Assembly: GCF_000518265.1 (NCBI RefSeq)
Contig: NZ_JADG01000003.1
Span: 434,001 to 498,000, forward strand
DNA: 64,000 nt
Source: Actinomadura oligospora ATCC 43269
GTDB lineage: Bacteria; Actinomycetota; Actinomycetes; Streptosporangiales; Streptosporangiaceae
Direction of reading: 5' to 3'
The notes under the pieces were generated by a model. That model saw only the letters and a program-made list of their open reading frames with translations, was not told the origin of the DNA and did no database searches. The position numbers and the translations under genes are program-made. Shown piece after piece: positions 42,036 to 50,924 of this stretch; the first letter of the stretch is position 1; each line of letters starts with the position of its first letter.

Positions 42036-42352
42036 TCTCGACGAACAGGCCGAGCCGCCCGACCGAGGAACGGCCGAACAGCAGCGGCACGTAGGTGTCG
42101 GAGCCGACTTGTTCAAGGGTGTGGCCCAGGTACAGCTCGCCCGGTGTCAGGACCAGACCGCTCGGGCCGATCCGCAGGCACCGGGGTGGGTTGGGCTGGT
42201 GAGCGTCGATGACCGATCCGGTGTAGACCATGAGGGTGTCTCCGAGCCGGACGTTGTAGCTGTTGGGGTTGACCTGGGCTGCGGTGAACGGGGTTGATTC
42301 GCACCCGCCCGTCTGAGGCGGCGGCGGCGATCTCGGGTCCGGTGAGGATCAC
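41998..42352 (-). pseudogene. dcd: Broken dCTP deaminase gene
   Basis: Starting from the GTG at 42352 the minus strand gives VILTGPEIAAAASDGRVRIN. It then shifts frame near 42285 to FTAAQVNPNSYNVRLGDTL, and later PGELYLGHTLEQVGSDTYVP and FGRSSVGRLGLFVEI. This is the family signature of dCTP deaminase/dUTPase, including the RSSVGR active-site block. The gene lacks its C-terminal third, including the conserved region after FVEITA, and carries one frameshift, so it is dead. Its start overlaps the stop of the broken nucleotidase gene (GTGA), showing that the two once formed an operon. Confidence 0.8.
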
Positions 42353-43550
42353 AGGACCGCTCCCTCGGCAGACCAGGGCAGCGGGTGACCGAGCAGGACA
42401 TGCCTTAGCAGGTCGCGAACGTGCACGGGTGACTCGCGCGAGGGCGCGAGGCCGTTCACACCGATGCGGCGGGCCTCCTTCGGGTCGACGTTGTCGGTGT
42501 GGATGGGGTTGAGGTGGGTGGCGTTCAGGTACTCGGTGACGGTGGCCGTGTGGTCCGGGGGTGGGAGCGGTTGGGGACGGTAGGTGAGTGGCCCTGCCCG
42601 GCGGGTGAGGAGTGCCGCGATTGCCGGTGCGTCGTTGGTCGTCACGCGGGTCAGGGTGTTGCCGAAGGGCTCCCAGGTCAGCAGGTCCCCGGCATGCAGG
42701 TCGTGCGCAGCGGGGCTTCACGCAGGCTGGAGTGATTCAGCATCACCACCTGCGCGCCGGTGATGGCGAGCGCGACCGCGGCGAGCAGGTCTAGGACCTC
42801 GCGCCGGTCGGGCGTGCGGTCCGCGAAACGCCGATCGAGCGGTCCGAGCACCTCATTCAGCTGCTCCCGCAGCATTGCGGCGGTGGTGACGGCGCGGCTG
42901 ACGCTCGTCGGTACTTCGCGCAGTAGACCGGTCGCTGTTGTGGGGAAACGCTCGACCGCGCAGCTCCAGCCGTGAGCGCCGGGGCGGGCGAGGGCATATC
43001 CGACGGCAAGCTCCGCGCCTCTGACCACCGCGCCGCCCGCCGTCCTGTCCGGGCCAGTGCGGGGATCGTGGCAGTGGCCGGCGAAGATGACGTCGGCGAA
43101 TGGGCAGGCGTGGGCCAGCGCAAGGTCGTGGGCGAACCCCGCATGGCTGAGCACGATCCAGCAGTCGACCCGCCCCGACCAACGGCGATGCAGTCGCCGC
43201 AGCGCGACGGCAGGATCATCGATCTGATGGCCGATCCGGTCGGCGGGTGGTATCGAAGTGAACGCCTCGACACCGAGCACGGCGGTCACTGCGACCCTGC
43301 GCTCGCCGATCTCCGCCAGAACCAGCGGCGGCCAGATCGACTCCCCGTCCGGGCCGGTGACGTTGGAGCACACGGTGATCTCCCGCAGCTCCGGGCACCG
43401 AACGTGTTGGGCGTAGCCGTGGTTGCCCGGCGCGATCACGTCGTACAAGCCCGCCAGCAGCGCAGCCTCGATGGCGCCTCCCCCGAGCACGTAGTAGCCG
43501 CTGCCTTCGAAGAAGTCGCCGCAGTCACGCTGCTCACGCGCGACCACCAC
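42349..43550 (-). pseudogene. Broken 5'-nucleotidase/metallophosphoesterase gene
   Basis: The 5' part (43550 down to 42678) encodes a calcineurin-like phosphatase body with GDFFEGSGYYVLGGGAIEAA, VIAPGNHGY, WIVLSHAGFAHD and FAGHCHDPRTG (metal ligands His and Asn). Near 42710 the frame shifts by one base: the original frame ends in CMPGTC, while the neighbouring frame continues HDLHAGDLLTWEPFGNTL, the UshA-type C-terminal domain, to 42349. The N-terminal first metal motif (DxHG) is not visible, so the 5' end may also be truncated. It was followed without a gap by a dcd gene, itself broken. A nucleotide-degrading pair is the likely former role. Confidence 0.72.
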
Positions 43551-43725
43551 GGTGACGGTGGGGCGAAGGCAGGGTGAACGGCAGCCGACCGACGCGGGCG
43601 AATTGGGTGAAATGCCTGGTTGTTCACCTGTGGTCCGCCTTGTGGACGGCTCGATCTCGGCACACTGTCGCAGAACCAGCGCGGCGACCGCCGTGCCCTG
43701 ACTCCGTATCGAACGAGGTCACACC

Positions 43726-45672
43726 ATGTCCGAAGCATTTGTGGGCTCCCGCGTCGACCACGACGACCACAGTTCCAATCCGTCAGAGAACGAGGCGTTC
43801 CAGGACGTTCTTGAGCGGCGCCTGACCCGCCGGGGGATCCTGCGAAGCGGTGGCGTCGTCGCGGCCGCGGGCTTCTTCGGTACGGCGATGAACGGCACCG
43901 CCGACGCCGCCACCAAGGCCGCCGGCGCGGGAGGCGACCGGGCCGCCAGCGCGGGCAAGCACCGCTCGCTGCTCGGCTTCAAGGCGGTGCCGACCAGCAC
44001 GGCCGACGCGGTGTCGGTGCCTGAGGGTTACACCGCCCAGGTGCTGATCCCGTGGGGCACACCGCTGCGCTCCGGCGGCCCGGCATGGAAGAAGGACGCC
44101 TCCAACACCGCCGCCGAGCAGGAACAGCAGATCGGCATGCACCACGACGGCATGCACTACTTCCCGCTCGGCCACGACGGCAACACCGGGCTGCTGGCCG
44201 TCAACCACGAATACGTGGACACCACACTGCTCTACCCCGACGGCAGCGCCACGATGACCCAGGCGAAGGTCGACAAGGGGATGGCCGCGCACGGCGTCAG
44301 CGTCATCAAGATCTCCAAGCACGGCGACCGCTGGCAGCCCGCCGACTCCAAGTACAACCGCCGCGTCACCGGCAACACCCCGGTGGACTTCTCCGGCCCG
44401 GTCAGGGCCGACCACCCCGCGCTGAAGGCCAAGGGCCCCGCCAAGGGCACCATCAACAACTGCTCCAGCGGCTACACCCCGTGGGGCACGTACGTCACCT
44501 GCGAAGAGAACTGGAACAACTACTTCGGCACCACCGACGCCTCCTGGACCCCGGACGCGGAGCAGAAGCGCTACGGCGTGGTGAAGGAGGGCGGCGGCTA
44601 CAACTACCACCTGGCCGACCCGCGCTTCGACATCGCCGTCAACCCGAACGAGGCCAACCGGTTCGGCTGGGTCGTGGAGATCGACCCGTTCAACCCCAGG
44701 TCGACGCCGACGAAGCGCACCGCCCTCGGCCGCTTCAAGCACGAGAGCGCCACCGTCACCGAGTCGCGCGGCCGCGTGGTCGTCTACACCGGCGACGACC
44801 AGGACGGCGAGTACGTCTACAAGTACGTCAGCAGCGAGCCGTGGCGCAAGCTGAAGGCGCGCGGCAAGAGCCCCCTCGACCACGGCACGCTCTACGTCGC
44901 CAAGTTCAACGACGACGGCTCGGGCACCTGGCTGCCCCTGACCTTCGGCAAGGGCCCGCTCACCGCGGCGAACGGCTGGAAGGACCAGGCGGACGTCCTG
45001 CTCCGCACCCGCACCGCCGCCGACGCGCTGGGCGCCACCAAGCTCGACCGGGCCGAGTGGGCGGCGGTCAACCCGACCAACCAGGACGTCTACCTCTCCC
45101 TCACCAACGGCGTCGGCAACGGCGGCAAGATCAACCCGCGCAAGCCCAACCGGTACGGCCACATCATCCGCTGGCGCGAGAAGCACGGCGACAACACCGC
45201 GCTGACCTTCGACTGGGACATCTTCGTCCTCGCCGGCGACCCGGCCTACGACCCGCAGGTCAAGCTCGGCCCGGACAACATCTTCGGCTCCCCCGACGGC
45301 CTCGGCTTCGACAAGGCGGGCCGGCTCTGGATCGAGACCGACATCTCCAACTCCTCGCAGAACATGCCGAGCAAGGGCTACGACCACATCGCCAACTGCG
45401 CCCTGCTGGCCGCCGACCCCCGCACCGGCGACATCCGCCGCTTCCTCGTAGGACCCCGAGGCTGCGAGATCACCGGATTCACCATCACACCGGACCAGCG
45501 CACACTGTTCATCAACATCCAGCACCCCGGCGAGGCCAGCGCCAGCTGGGGCGCTCCGACCCCGGACAACCCCCGCGCGGTCAGTAACTGGCCCGATTTC
45601 GACCCGGCCGGCCGCGCCCGTTCCGCCACCATCGCGATCCGCCGTGAGGACGGCGGCGTCATCGGCACCTGA
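43726..45672 (+). CDS. Tat-exported PhoX-family phosphatase (DUF839)
   Basis: A 648-residue protein of the PhoX/DUF839 family: secreted monomeric phosphatases with calcium and iron cofactors that release phosphate from organic esters. The N-terminus has a twin-arginine signal (RRLTRRGILRSGG followed by VVAAAGFFGTAMNGTADAA) near residues 26-60. Family landmarks are LLAVNHEYVDTTLLYPDG, SSGYTPWGTYVTCEENWNNY, GRFKHESATVTESRGRVVVY with GDDQDGEYVYKYV, and DGLGFDKAGRLWIETD. The length matches the family. The ATG at 43726 is preceded by a modest CGAGGTC site. It is monocistronic and ends at a strong terminator. PhoX genes are commonly phosphate-regulated, but I see no clear Pho box upstream. The function is supported by family motifs and not by context. 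Confidence 0.92.
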   Translation: MSEAFVGSRVDHDDHSSNPSENEAFQDVLERRLTRRGILRSGGVVAAAGFFGTAMNGTADAATKAAGAGGDRAASAGKHRSLLGFKAVPTSTADAVSVPEGYTAQVLIPWGTPLRSGGPAWKKDASNTAAEQEQQIGMHHDGMHYFPLGHDGNTGLLAVNHEYVDTTLLYPDGSATMTQAKVDKGMAAHGVSVIKISKHGDRWQPADSKYNRRVTGNTPVDFSGPVRADHPALKAKGPAKGTINNCSSGYTPWGTYVTCEENWNNYFGTTDASWTPDAEQKRYGVVKEGGGYNYHLADPRFDIAVNPNEANRFGWVVEIDPFNPRSTPTKRTALGRFKHESATVTESRGRVVVYTGDDQDGEYVYKYVSSEPWRKLKARGKSPLDHGTLYVAKFNDDGSGTWLPLTFGKGPLTAANGWKDQADVLLRTRTAADALGATKLDRAEWAAVNPTNQDVYLSLTNGVGNGGKINPRKPNRYGHIIRWREKHGDNTALTFDWDIFVLAGDPAYDPQVKLGPDNIFGSPDGLGFDKAGRLWIETDISNSSQNMPSKGYDHIANCALLAADPRTGDIRRFLVGPRGCEITGFTITPDQRTLFINIQHPGEASASWGAPTPDNPRAVSNWPDFDPAGRARSATIAIRREDGGVIGT

Positions 45673-45679
45673 TCCTTCA

Positions 45680-45711
45680 CCGGTGACCGGGAGAACGCTC
45701 CCGGTCACCGG
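45680..45711 (+). terminator. Terminator of the PhoX gene
   Basis: Perfect 14-bp stem CCGGTGACCGGGAG / CTCCCGGTCACCGG with loop AACG, starting 8 bp after the stop codon. Confidence 0.85.
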
Positions 45712-45747
45712 CAGTTCATCACGGCGAACGCGTCGAGGAACCCGATC

Positions 45748-45998
45748 TCAACCTCCCCACCCAGTGTCGACCTCGATGTCCTCGACACCGATCAGCACGA
45801 CGAAGTCGGCCACCACGCACGTCACCGCCCGCACGGCCTGCACGTAGAGCAGGTGCGCGGAGACCGACGTGATCGGCCCACTGGTAGCCGAGGACTGCCG
45901 CATGGCCTGGCCGACCGCCACCAGGAGCCCATGCGACTCCAGCGCGTCCCCGCCACGGGGCCGTCCCATCCAGACGGCGCACCAGCCGGTGGTAGCCG
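45748..45998 (-). pseudogene. Coding remnant of unknown family
   Basis: A minus-strand frame with strong G/C third-position bias reads HGLLVAVGQAMRQSS, SAHLLYVQAVRAVTCVVADF and VLIGVEDIEVDTGWGG to a TGA. It has no plausible start; the upstream part of the frame loses coding character. I do not recognise the family. It is most likely the 3' end of a lost gene. Confidence 0.4.
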
Positions 45999-46338
45999 GC
46001 CCCCGCGTCCGCTCTGGATCCTTGCTGCCGGCACGCACCCCACACCGCCTTGCGCGGGGCATAAGACGGTGGCGGCTCGGTGGCGAAGGCGCATCGCGTG
46101 CGCGCGCAAGTCTTGGACGCTGCCGCAGCCCGCAGAGCTGGGTCGAACACACCACTGATCTCGGTGGCGCGCACTGATGCCGCTGAGCCAGGCGAAGTGC
46201 ACACGGAGTGACCAGGCCATCCGTGAACCCATTGGCCCGCCGTTTGGACATGACGTCCTGGCGGGGCGACGTGCGTTCATGTGGCCGGACGCGCGGGGCC
46301 GCGCGATTTCCGGCACGTCGGAGCCCGGATGACCCCTG

Positions 46339-46495
46339 CGGGCGCGTTGTGGCGCAGTGCGGCGTGTGGGATGGCGTGGGTCAAGCGGGTGCGGTGGATC
46401 GTGGGGTAGCTGCCGAGCGACCACCGAGCGACCACGGCGAACCGGAAATGCCGCCATCCGTCGATGGGGATCCGTGCCGGACGAATCGGGTAACC
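46339..46495 (+). repeat. Dispersed intergenic repeat, copy 2
   Basis: GAGCGACCACC/GAGCGACCACG tandem, then CCGCCATCCGTCGATGGGGATCC. The left flank (GGCGCGTTGTGGCGC to GTGGGGTAGCTGCC) also aligns with 54268-54355, so this copy is about 155 bp. It lies downstream of the CobW-WD40 gene. Confidence 0.6.
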
Positions 46496-46546
46496 AGAAT
46501 CGACCTTCTACCTGCAACTTCTTCCACACCTGAAGTTAGTAGCGCA

Positions 46547-47251
46547 TTAGGCGAGTCCATCGAGCTGGGTGATGGTTCCGTCTCTGGTGGTGGTGACCAG
46601 TGTGGTGGGTGACGTCCAGCGGAGTGTGGTGGGGGCTTCGCCCGTGGGGTGGGTGGTGAGGGGGCGTTGGATTTTGCCGGGGAGGCCTCGGCCGGGGCGC
46701 CAGAGGGCGAGGGTGCCTTCGGTGCCGGTGGTGGCGAGAAGGCCGCCGGCGCCGGGGTGCCAGGCGATGCCGGTGATGGTGTCATGGGTGCGGAGCACGC
46801 GGGGGGTGGTGCCGGCGGGGCCTTTGCCCGCGAAGTCCCAGACGGTGATGTCCGGGGCGCCGTTGGCGGCGAGCCATCGGCCGGTGGGGTCGAAGGCGAG
46901 GTGGGTGACTTTCTCGGGGTAACCGTCCATGGTGAGTTCGTGGGCGTCTCGGGTGCGCCAGATGTGGATGCTGGCGTCCTGGTTGCCGGAGCAGATCCAG
47001 CGGCCGTTGGGGGTGAGGGCGATGGTGAGGTCGCCGCGGACGGTGCAGCAGATGCAGCCGTTGTTCATCTCGAAGATCTCTTCTTCGGCCTCCAGGACGA
47101 GGGCGTCGTCGATGCCGATCTCGCCGAACTCGTTCTCGATGACGGCGATGCGGCGGCCGTGTTCCTCGGTGAGGATCCGGTTGAGCAGGGTGGTCTTGCC
47201 CGAGCCGAGGAACCCGGTGAGCACGGTCACCGGTACGCGGGGATCGGTCAT
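46547..47251 (-). CDS. Chimeric CobW-type GTPase N-terminus fused to WD40 repeats
   Basis: A 234-residue protein starting at the ATG at 47251, which overlaps the permease stop (ATGA). Residues 1-75 are the start of a COG0523 metal-chaperone GTPase: Walker [26 protein letters not shown], and the metal-binding [13 protein letters not shown]. Immediately after RGDL the sequence becomes a WD40 propeller segment ([66 protein letters not shown]) to the end. The G domain lacks its Walker B/G3, NKxD and CobW C-terminal parts, and fewer than seven blades are present. The simplest origin is an in-frame deletion joining two genes. Full CobW proteins deliver zinc in zinc-starved cells, which fits the zinc-type operon here. 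GTPase activity is unlikely; metal binding by CICC is possible. Confidence 0.85.
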   Translation of the reverse strand: MTDPRVPVTVLTGFLGSGKTTLLNRILTEEHGRRIAVIENEFGEIGIDDALVLEAEEEIFEMNNGCICCTVRGDLTIALTPNGRWICSGNQDASIHIWRTRDAHELTMDGYPEKVTHLAFDPTGRWLAANGAPDITVWDFAGKGPAGTTPRVLRTHDTITGIAWHPGAGGLLATTGTEGTLALWRPGRGLPGKIQRPLTTHPTGEAPTTLRWTSPTTLVTTTRDGTITQLDGLA

Positions 47252-48033
47252 GCGGTGGTTCTCCTGAGCAGTAGAGAGATGGTGAACAGAGCGCCGGTGG
47301 CAAGGGTGATGGCGCCGCCGGCGGCGATGTCGTGGTGGGCGGACAGGGTGATTCCGGCGAGGCCGGATGCGGCGCCGAGGACGCAGGCAAGGCATGTCAT
47401 GAGGGGAAGGCGGGCGGTCCAGAGGCGGGCGGTGGCGGCGGGGCCGACCAGGAGGGCGACGGCCAGAATGGTGCCGACGGCGGGGACGGCGATGAGGATG
47501 ACGGCCTGGACGGCGGCGAGGAACAGCACGTCGGTGCGGGCGGCGCGGAATCCGGCTGCGGCGTACGCGTCGGGGTCGAACGCCTGAAAGGTCAGCTGCC
47601 GCCCGGCGGCGTCGGTCAGGACCAGCACCAGCGCGGCGACGAGGGCGGACGCGGTCAGGTCGCGGGAGTCGACGACGAGGATCTGGCCGACGGTGTAGGC
47701 CGACGGGTCTTTGGTGAACCCGTCGCGGGCCGACAGCAGGACGACGCCGAGGGCGAACCCGCCGGACAGGACGATCCCGATCGCGGTGCTGGAGTCGTGA
47801 CCGGGCCTGCGGGTCAGCCAGGCGATCGCGAGGACGAGCAGGACGCCGAAGGCCGCGCCGCCGAGGTAGAGATCGGCTCCCAGCAGCGCGGCGAGGACGA
47901 CACCGGGAAAGGTCGCGTGGGTCATGGCGAGGGTGAAGAACGCCAGCCGCCGCAGCAGCAGCTGGACGCTGATCAGCCCGCCCGCCGCGCCGACCAGGAG
48001 AGCCTCGACGGTGGCCCGCTGAAGCGCCGTCAC
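47248..48033 (-). CDS. Zinc/manganese-type ABC transporter permease (second in operon)
   Basis: A 261-residue ABC-3 family permease, hydrophobic throughout, with about seven or eight membrane segments. The start ([20 protein letters not shown] with [20 protein letters not shown]) carries the family pattern RRxAFxxxxxxHxxFPGVVLA. It begins at a GTG overlapping the preceding permease stop and its own stop overlaps the CobW chimera start. It should pair with the neighbouring permease and ATPase to import Zn2+ or Mn2+. ZnuB-like symbols would be only by analogy. Confidence 0.88.
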   Translation of the reverse strand: MTALQRATVEALLVGAAGGLISVQLLLRRLAFFTLAMTHATFPGVVLAALLGADLYLGGAAFGVLLVLAIAWLTRRPGHDSSTAIGIVLSGGFALGVVLLSARDGFTKDPSAYTVGQILVVDSRDLTASALVAALVLVLTDAAGRQLTFQAFDPDAYAAAGFRAARTDVLFLAAVQAVILIAVPAVGTILAVALLVGPAATARLWTARLPLMTCLACVLGAASGLAGITLSAHHDIAAGGAITLATGALFTISLLLRRTTA

Positions 48034-48899
48034 GACGCCCGCACCGGAGCGCGGCGGCGAAGGGAACGTAGCGCGGGGACGGTCTTGGCGGTGACGAGCG
48101 CGACCGCGTAGAACGCGACGAGGGTGAGGACGACCGTTCCACCGGAGGCCAGCCGCAGCCCGTGGTGCAGTGAGGCGTCGTAGCTGATCGCCAGGCCGGC
48201 CCAGCCCGCGAGCGCGCCGAGGGCCGCGGCGACGGGGATGATGAGGGCGAGCCGGGCGGACAGGATCCGGGCGGCGGCGGCCGGGACGATCAGCAGTGCG
48301 ATCACCAGGATCGTCCCGACCGCGCGGACGGACGCGACGACGACGAGCGCCACCAGCAGATTGACGACCAGGTCGAGGACGTCCACCCGGTATCCGGCGG
48401 CCCGTGCTCCCTCGGGGTCGAAGGTGGCCGCCAGCAGCGGGCGTCGCAGCACCGCCAGCGTTCCGATCACCAGGGCGGCGACCCAGCCGGTCTGGGCGAG
48501 CTGGGCGGGGGCGACGGTGAGGATCCGGCCGAACAGGAACGCCGTCAGGTCGGCGGTGTAGCCGGAGCGCCGGGAGACGATGACGACGCCGAGGGCGAAG
48601 AACGTGGTCAGCAGCACGGCCAGGGCGGTGTCGGAGGAGACCGCCCGGTGCCGGGTCAGCGCGGTGAGCAGCACCGCGGTGAGGGCGGCGGCGACCAGCG
48701 CGCCCCAGAAGATGCCGTCCTGTCCGGCGAGATCGAATCCGAGGACGACACCAGGGAAGACGGTGTGGGTGAGCGCGTCGGTCATGAACGCCATCCGCCG
48801 CAGCAGGACGAGGACCCCGACGGTCCCGGCGAGCGCGCCGAGGATCAGCAGCTCGATGAGCGCGCGCTGCATGAACGGCAGCGTGAACGGTTCGATCAC
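48030..48899 (-). CDS. Zinc/manganese-type ABC transporter permease (first in operon)
   Basis: A 289-residue ABC-3 family permease. I chose the GTG at 48899, which overlaps the ATPase stop (GTGA); the longer frame upstream overlaps the ATPase and has arginine-rich out-of-frame character. Landmarks: [20 protein letters not shown] then [20 protein letters not shown], and [20 protein letters not shown] late in the protein. About eight membrane helices. With the second permease it forms the membrane part of the importer. Confidence 0.88.
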   Translation of the reverse strand: MIEPFTLPFMQRALIELLILGALAGTVGVLVLLRRMAFMTDALTHTVFPGVVLGFDLAGQDGIFWGALVAAALTAVLLTALTRHRAVSSDTALAVLLTTFFALGVVIVSRRSGYTADLTAFLFGRILTVAPAQLAQTGWVAALVIGTLAVLRRPLLAATFDPEGARAAGYRVDVLDLVVNLLVALVVVASVRAVGTILVIALLIVPAAAARILSARLALIIPVAAALGALAGWAGLAISYDASLHHGLRLASGGTVVLTLVAFYAVALVTAKTVPALRSLRRRAPVRAS

Positions 48900-49642
48900 G
48901 ACGTCACGACCACCTGGTCGCCCCGCAGCTCCAGGGCGTGCCCGCCGTAGGTGGCGCGCAGATTGTCGGGTGTGAGAGTGGCGTCGGTGGGGCCGAAGCC
49001 GAACTGGCGCCGATTCAGAAGGCACACCTCATCGCAGGTCAGATGGGCCATGGCGAGGTCGTGGGTGGAGATCACCACGGCGGCGCCGTCGGACTTGAGG
49101 GCGGCGATGGCGTCGAGCAGGGCCTGCTCGCTGACGGCGTCGACCCCGTTGAACGGCTCGTCGAGCAGCAGCAGCCGGGGCTCGGCCGCGATGGCGCGGG
49201 CGAGCAGGACCCGCTGCCGCTGCCCACCCGACAGCGTCCCGAACCGATCGCGGGCGCGGTCGGCCAGGCCCACCCGCTCCAGCGCCTCCCGCGCGGCCGT
49301 CCGGTCGGCGGCCTTGGGGCGGCGCAGCCAGCCGATCCGCCGGTAGCGGCCCATCAGGACGACCTCGCCGACCGAGATGGGGAACTGCGGGTCAAGGGTG
49401 TCGGCCTGCGGAACGTAGGCGACGTCGCGGCGGGCCCTGGCGGGGGTGGCTCCGAGCACGGTGATCGTCCCGGCGGCGAGCGGGACGAGCTCGAGGATCG
49501 CGCGGATCAGTGTGGACTTCCCCGCGCCGTTGGGGCCGATCAACGCGACGGCCTCGCCCTCCTCCACCCGGCCGTCGATGTGCTCCAGAGCGGGCACGGC
49601 ACCGTAGGCGACGCTGACCATGTCGAGTTCGAGGACACTCAC
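48896..49642 (-). CDS. Metal ABC transporter ATP-binding protein
   Basis: A 248-residue ABC ATPase of the Zn/Mn importer group. Walker A GPNGAGKSTL near residue 36, Q-loop PQADTLDPQFPI, signature LSGGQRQRVLLARA, Walker B LLLLDEPFNGVD, and H-loop STHDLA. The start is a GTG at 49642, three bases after the binding-protein stop, so translation is coupled. It energises import through the two permeases encoded downstream. Confidence 0.95.
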   Translation of the reverse strand: MSVLELDMVSVAYGAVPALEHIDGRVEEGEAVALIGPNGAGKSTLIRAILELVPLAAGTITVLGATPARARRDVAYVPQADTLDPQFPISVGEVVLMGRYRRIGWLRRPKAADRTAAREALERVGLADRARDRFGTLSGGQRQRVLLARAIAAEPRLLLLDEPFNGVDAVSEQALLDAIAALKSDGAAVVISTHDLAMAHLTCDEVCLLNRRQFGFGPTDATLTPDNLRATYGGHALELRGDQVVVTS

Positions 49643-49645
49643 CGC

Positions 49646-50581
49646 TCAGCCCTTCAGCGCGGTGACGATGACGGTGGTGTTGTGGCGTTCCATCTCCAGG
49701 TAGGTCGCCCCGGCAGAACCCTGCGGGCCGAGGGTGTCGCCGTACAGGGAGTCCTCGCCCGCCTCGACCTTCACCCCGGCCTGCCGCCCGATCGCCTGGG
49801 CGGTCTTGGGCGGCAGCGAGGACTCGGAGAAGATCGCCTTCACCCCGGTCTGCTTGATCTTCGCCACCAGGTCGGTGAGGGACCTGGCCGACAGTTCGGC
49901 GCTCGTGTCGAAGCTGGGAATGATCGAGCCGACGAAGGAGAGCCTGTACCGGTCGAGGTAGTAGCCGAACGCGTCGTGGTTGGTGACGAGCTTGCGGTCG
50001 GCGACCGGGATCGCGTCGATCTGCCCGGCGATCCAGGTGTCGAGCTTGTCCAGCTTGCCGGTGTAGGCGCTCAGGTTCGTCTCGAAGACGGCCCTGTCGG
50101 TGGGGTCGGCGGTCTCGAACGCGGTCGCGATGTCCTTCGTCATGATCTTCGCGTTCTGGGGGTTGTGCCAGATGTGCGGGTCGCCGCCCTTCTCCTCCTC
50201 GCCGTTGCCCGCCCGCAGCGTGACGCCCCGGCTGGCGTCGACGGTGGTGCCGTGGAACCCGGAGGAGGAGACGGCCTGGTCGAGCCACCGCTCCAGGCCG
50301 ACTCCGCTCTTCACGACGACGTCCGCGGTCGCCAGGGCCTGGATGTCGGCGGGCGAGGGCTCGTAGTCGTGCGGGTCGACGTTCGGTTTGAGCAGCTGGG
50401 TCAGTTCGATCCTGTCGCCGCCGACGTTGCGGGCGAAGTCGGCGACCTGGGTGGTCGTCGCGACGACCTTCAGCTTCTTACCGCTGGACGTGGACGCCGT
50501 GGCGTCGTCGGCGCCTCCGCCGCAGGCAGAAGCGGCGAGTACGAGCGAGAGGGCGGCCGCGAGGGTCACGCGGGGGGTCAT
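49646..50581 (-). CDS. Metal-binding lipoprotein of the ABC importer (ZnuA/AztC-like)
   Basis: A 311-residue cluster A-I substrate-binding protein. The ATG at 50581 is preceded by AGGAG at 5 bp and opens a lipoprotein signal ending in AASAC (lipidated Cys). An upstream in-frame ATG at 50620 would put 13 extra residues before the signal. Likely metal ligands: His in NVDPHDYEPSP, His in GGDPHIWHNP, His in KLVTNHDAFGYY, and an acidic residue in FSESSLPP, the set expected for Zn2+ or Mn2+ binding. The short loop GNGEEEKGG before the second histidine is acidic rather than the His-rich loop of ZnuA. First gene of the minus-strand operon; a candidate metal-repressor box lies 58 bp upstream. Confidence 0.93.
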   Translation of the reverse strand: MTPRVTLAAALSLVLAASACGGGADDATASTSSGKKLKVVATTTQVADFARNVGGDRIELTQLLKPNVDPHDYEPSPADIQALATADVVVKSGVGLERWLDQAVSSSGFHGTTVDASRGVTLRAGNGEEEKGGDPHIWHNPQNAKIMTKDIATAFETADPTDRAVFETNLSAYTGKLDKLDTWIAGQIDAIPVADRKLVTNHDAFGYYLDRYRLSFVGSIIPSFDTSAELSARSLTDLVAKIKQTGVKAIFSESSLPPKTAQAIGRQAGVKVEAGEDSLYGDTLGPQGSAGATYLEMERHNTTVIVTALKG

Positions 50582-50638
50582 GAGGGCTCCTATGAGGATG
50601 AAAACCGAAATCATCTCCATGTCGGATCCTGGTGGAAA

Positions 50639-50653
50639 TGAAAACGGTTGTCA
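50639..50653. promoter_or_regulatory. Candidate Zur/Fur-type operator between divergent metal genes
   Basis: TGAAAACGGTTGTCA is a 15-bp near-palindrome (TGAAAAC/GTTGTCA, one mismatch) resembling actinobacterial zinc-repressor boxes of TGAAAATnATTTTCA type. It lies between the binding-protein gene and the broken Fur-type gene. A copy with two differences lies upstream of the SCO5389-family gene at 52196-52210. Confidence 0.65.
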
Positions 50654-50682
50654 ATCTCGTCCGAGGGCGTTACGGTTCCGGC

Positions 50683-50902
50683 ATGGGTGAGGAGGAGATC
50701 GCGGACCGGCTGCGTGCCGCCGGCCTCTCGCCCACCGCGCGCCGTCGGCGGGTGCTGACCGCCCTGGGCGATCGGCGCCGTGCGATCAGCGCGCTCGAAC
50801 TGCACCGCGAGCTCGCCCCGCCTCGAGCGCACCACCGGGTTCCACCCCGACCCGCACGAGACCGAGGTCCACGGTGTCTGCGCGTCCTGCCTGACCGACT
50901 GA
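50683..50902 (+). pseudogene. Gutted Fur/Zur-family regulator gene
   Basis: The ATG at 50683 begins EEEIADRLRAAGLSPTARRR with RVLTALGDRRRAISALELHR, the N-terminal part of a Fur-family winged helix. At about 50820 the frame changes and a different frame gives LERTTGFHPDPHETEVHGVC with ASCLTD and a stop, the zinc-binding C-terminal end (CxxC). About 60 central residues, including the recognition helix and most of the dimer domain, are missing. The gene therefore cannot make a working repressor. Its position next to a metal importer and a Zur-like box suggests that it was the local zinc regulator. Confidence 0.82.
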
Positions 50903-50924
50903 ACGAACACCCAGGAGTTCTCCC

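Noticed and set aside
45719..46529. Several overlapping frames between the PhoX terminator and the repeat
   Set aside because: Only the 45748-45998 piece has coding character; the others are shadows or repeat sequence.
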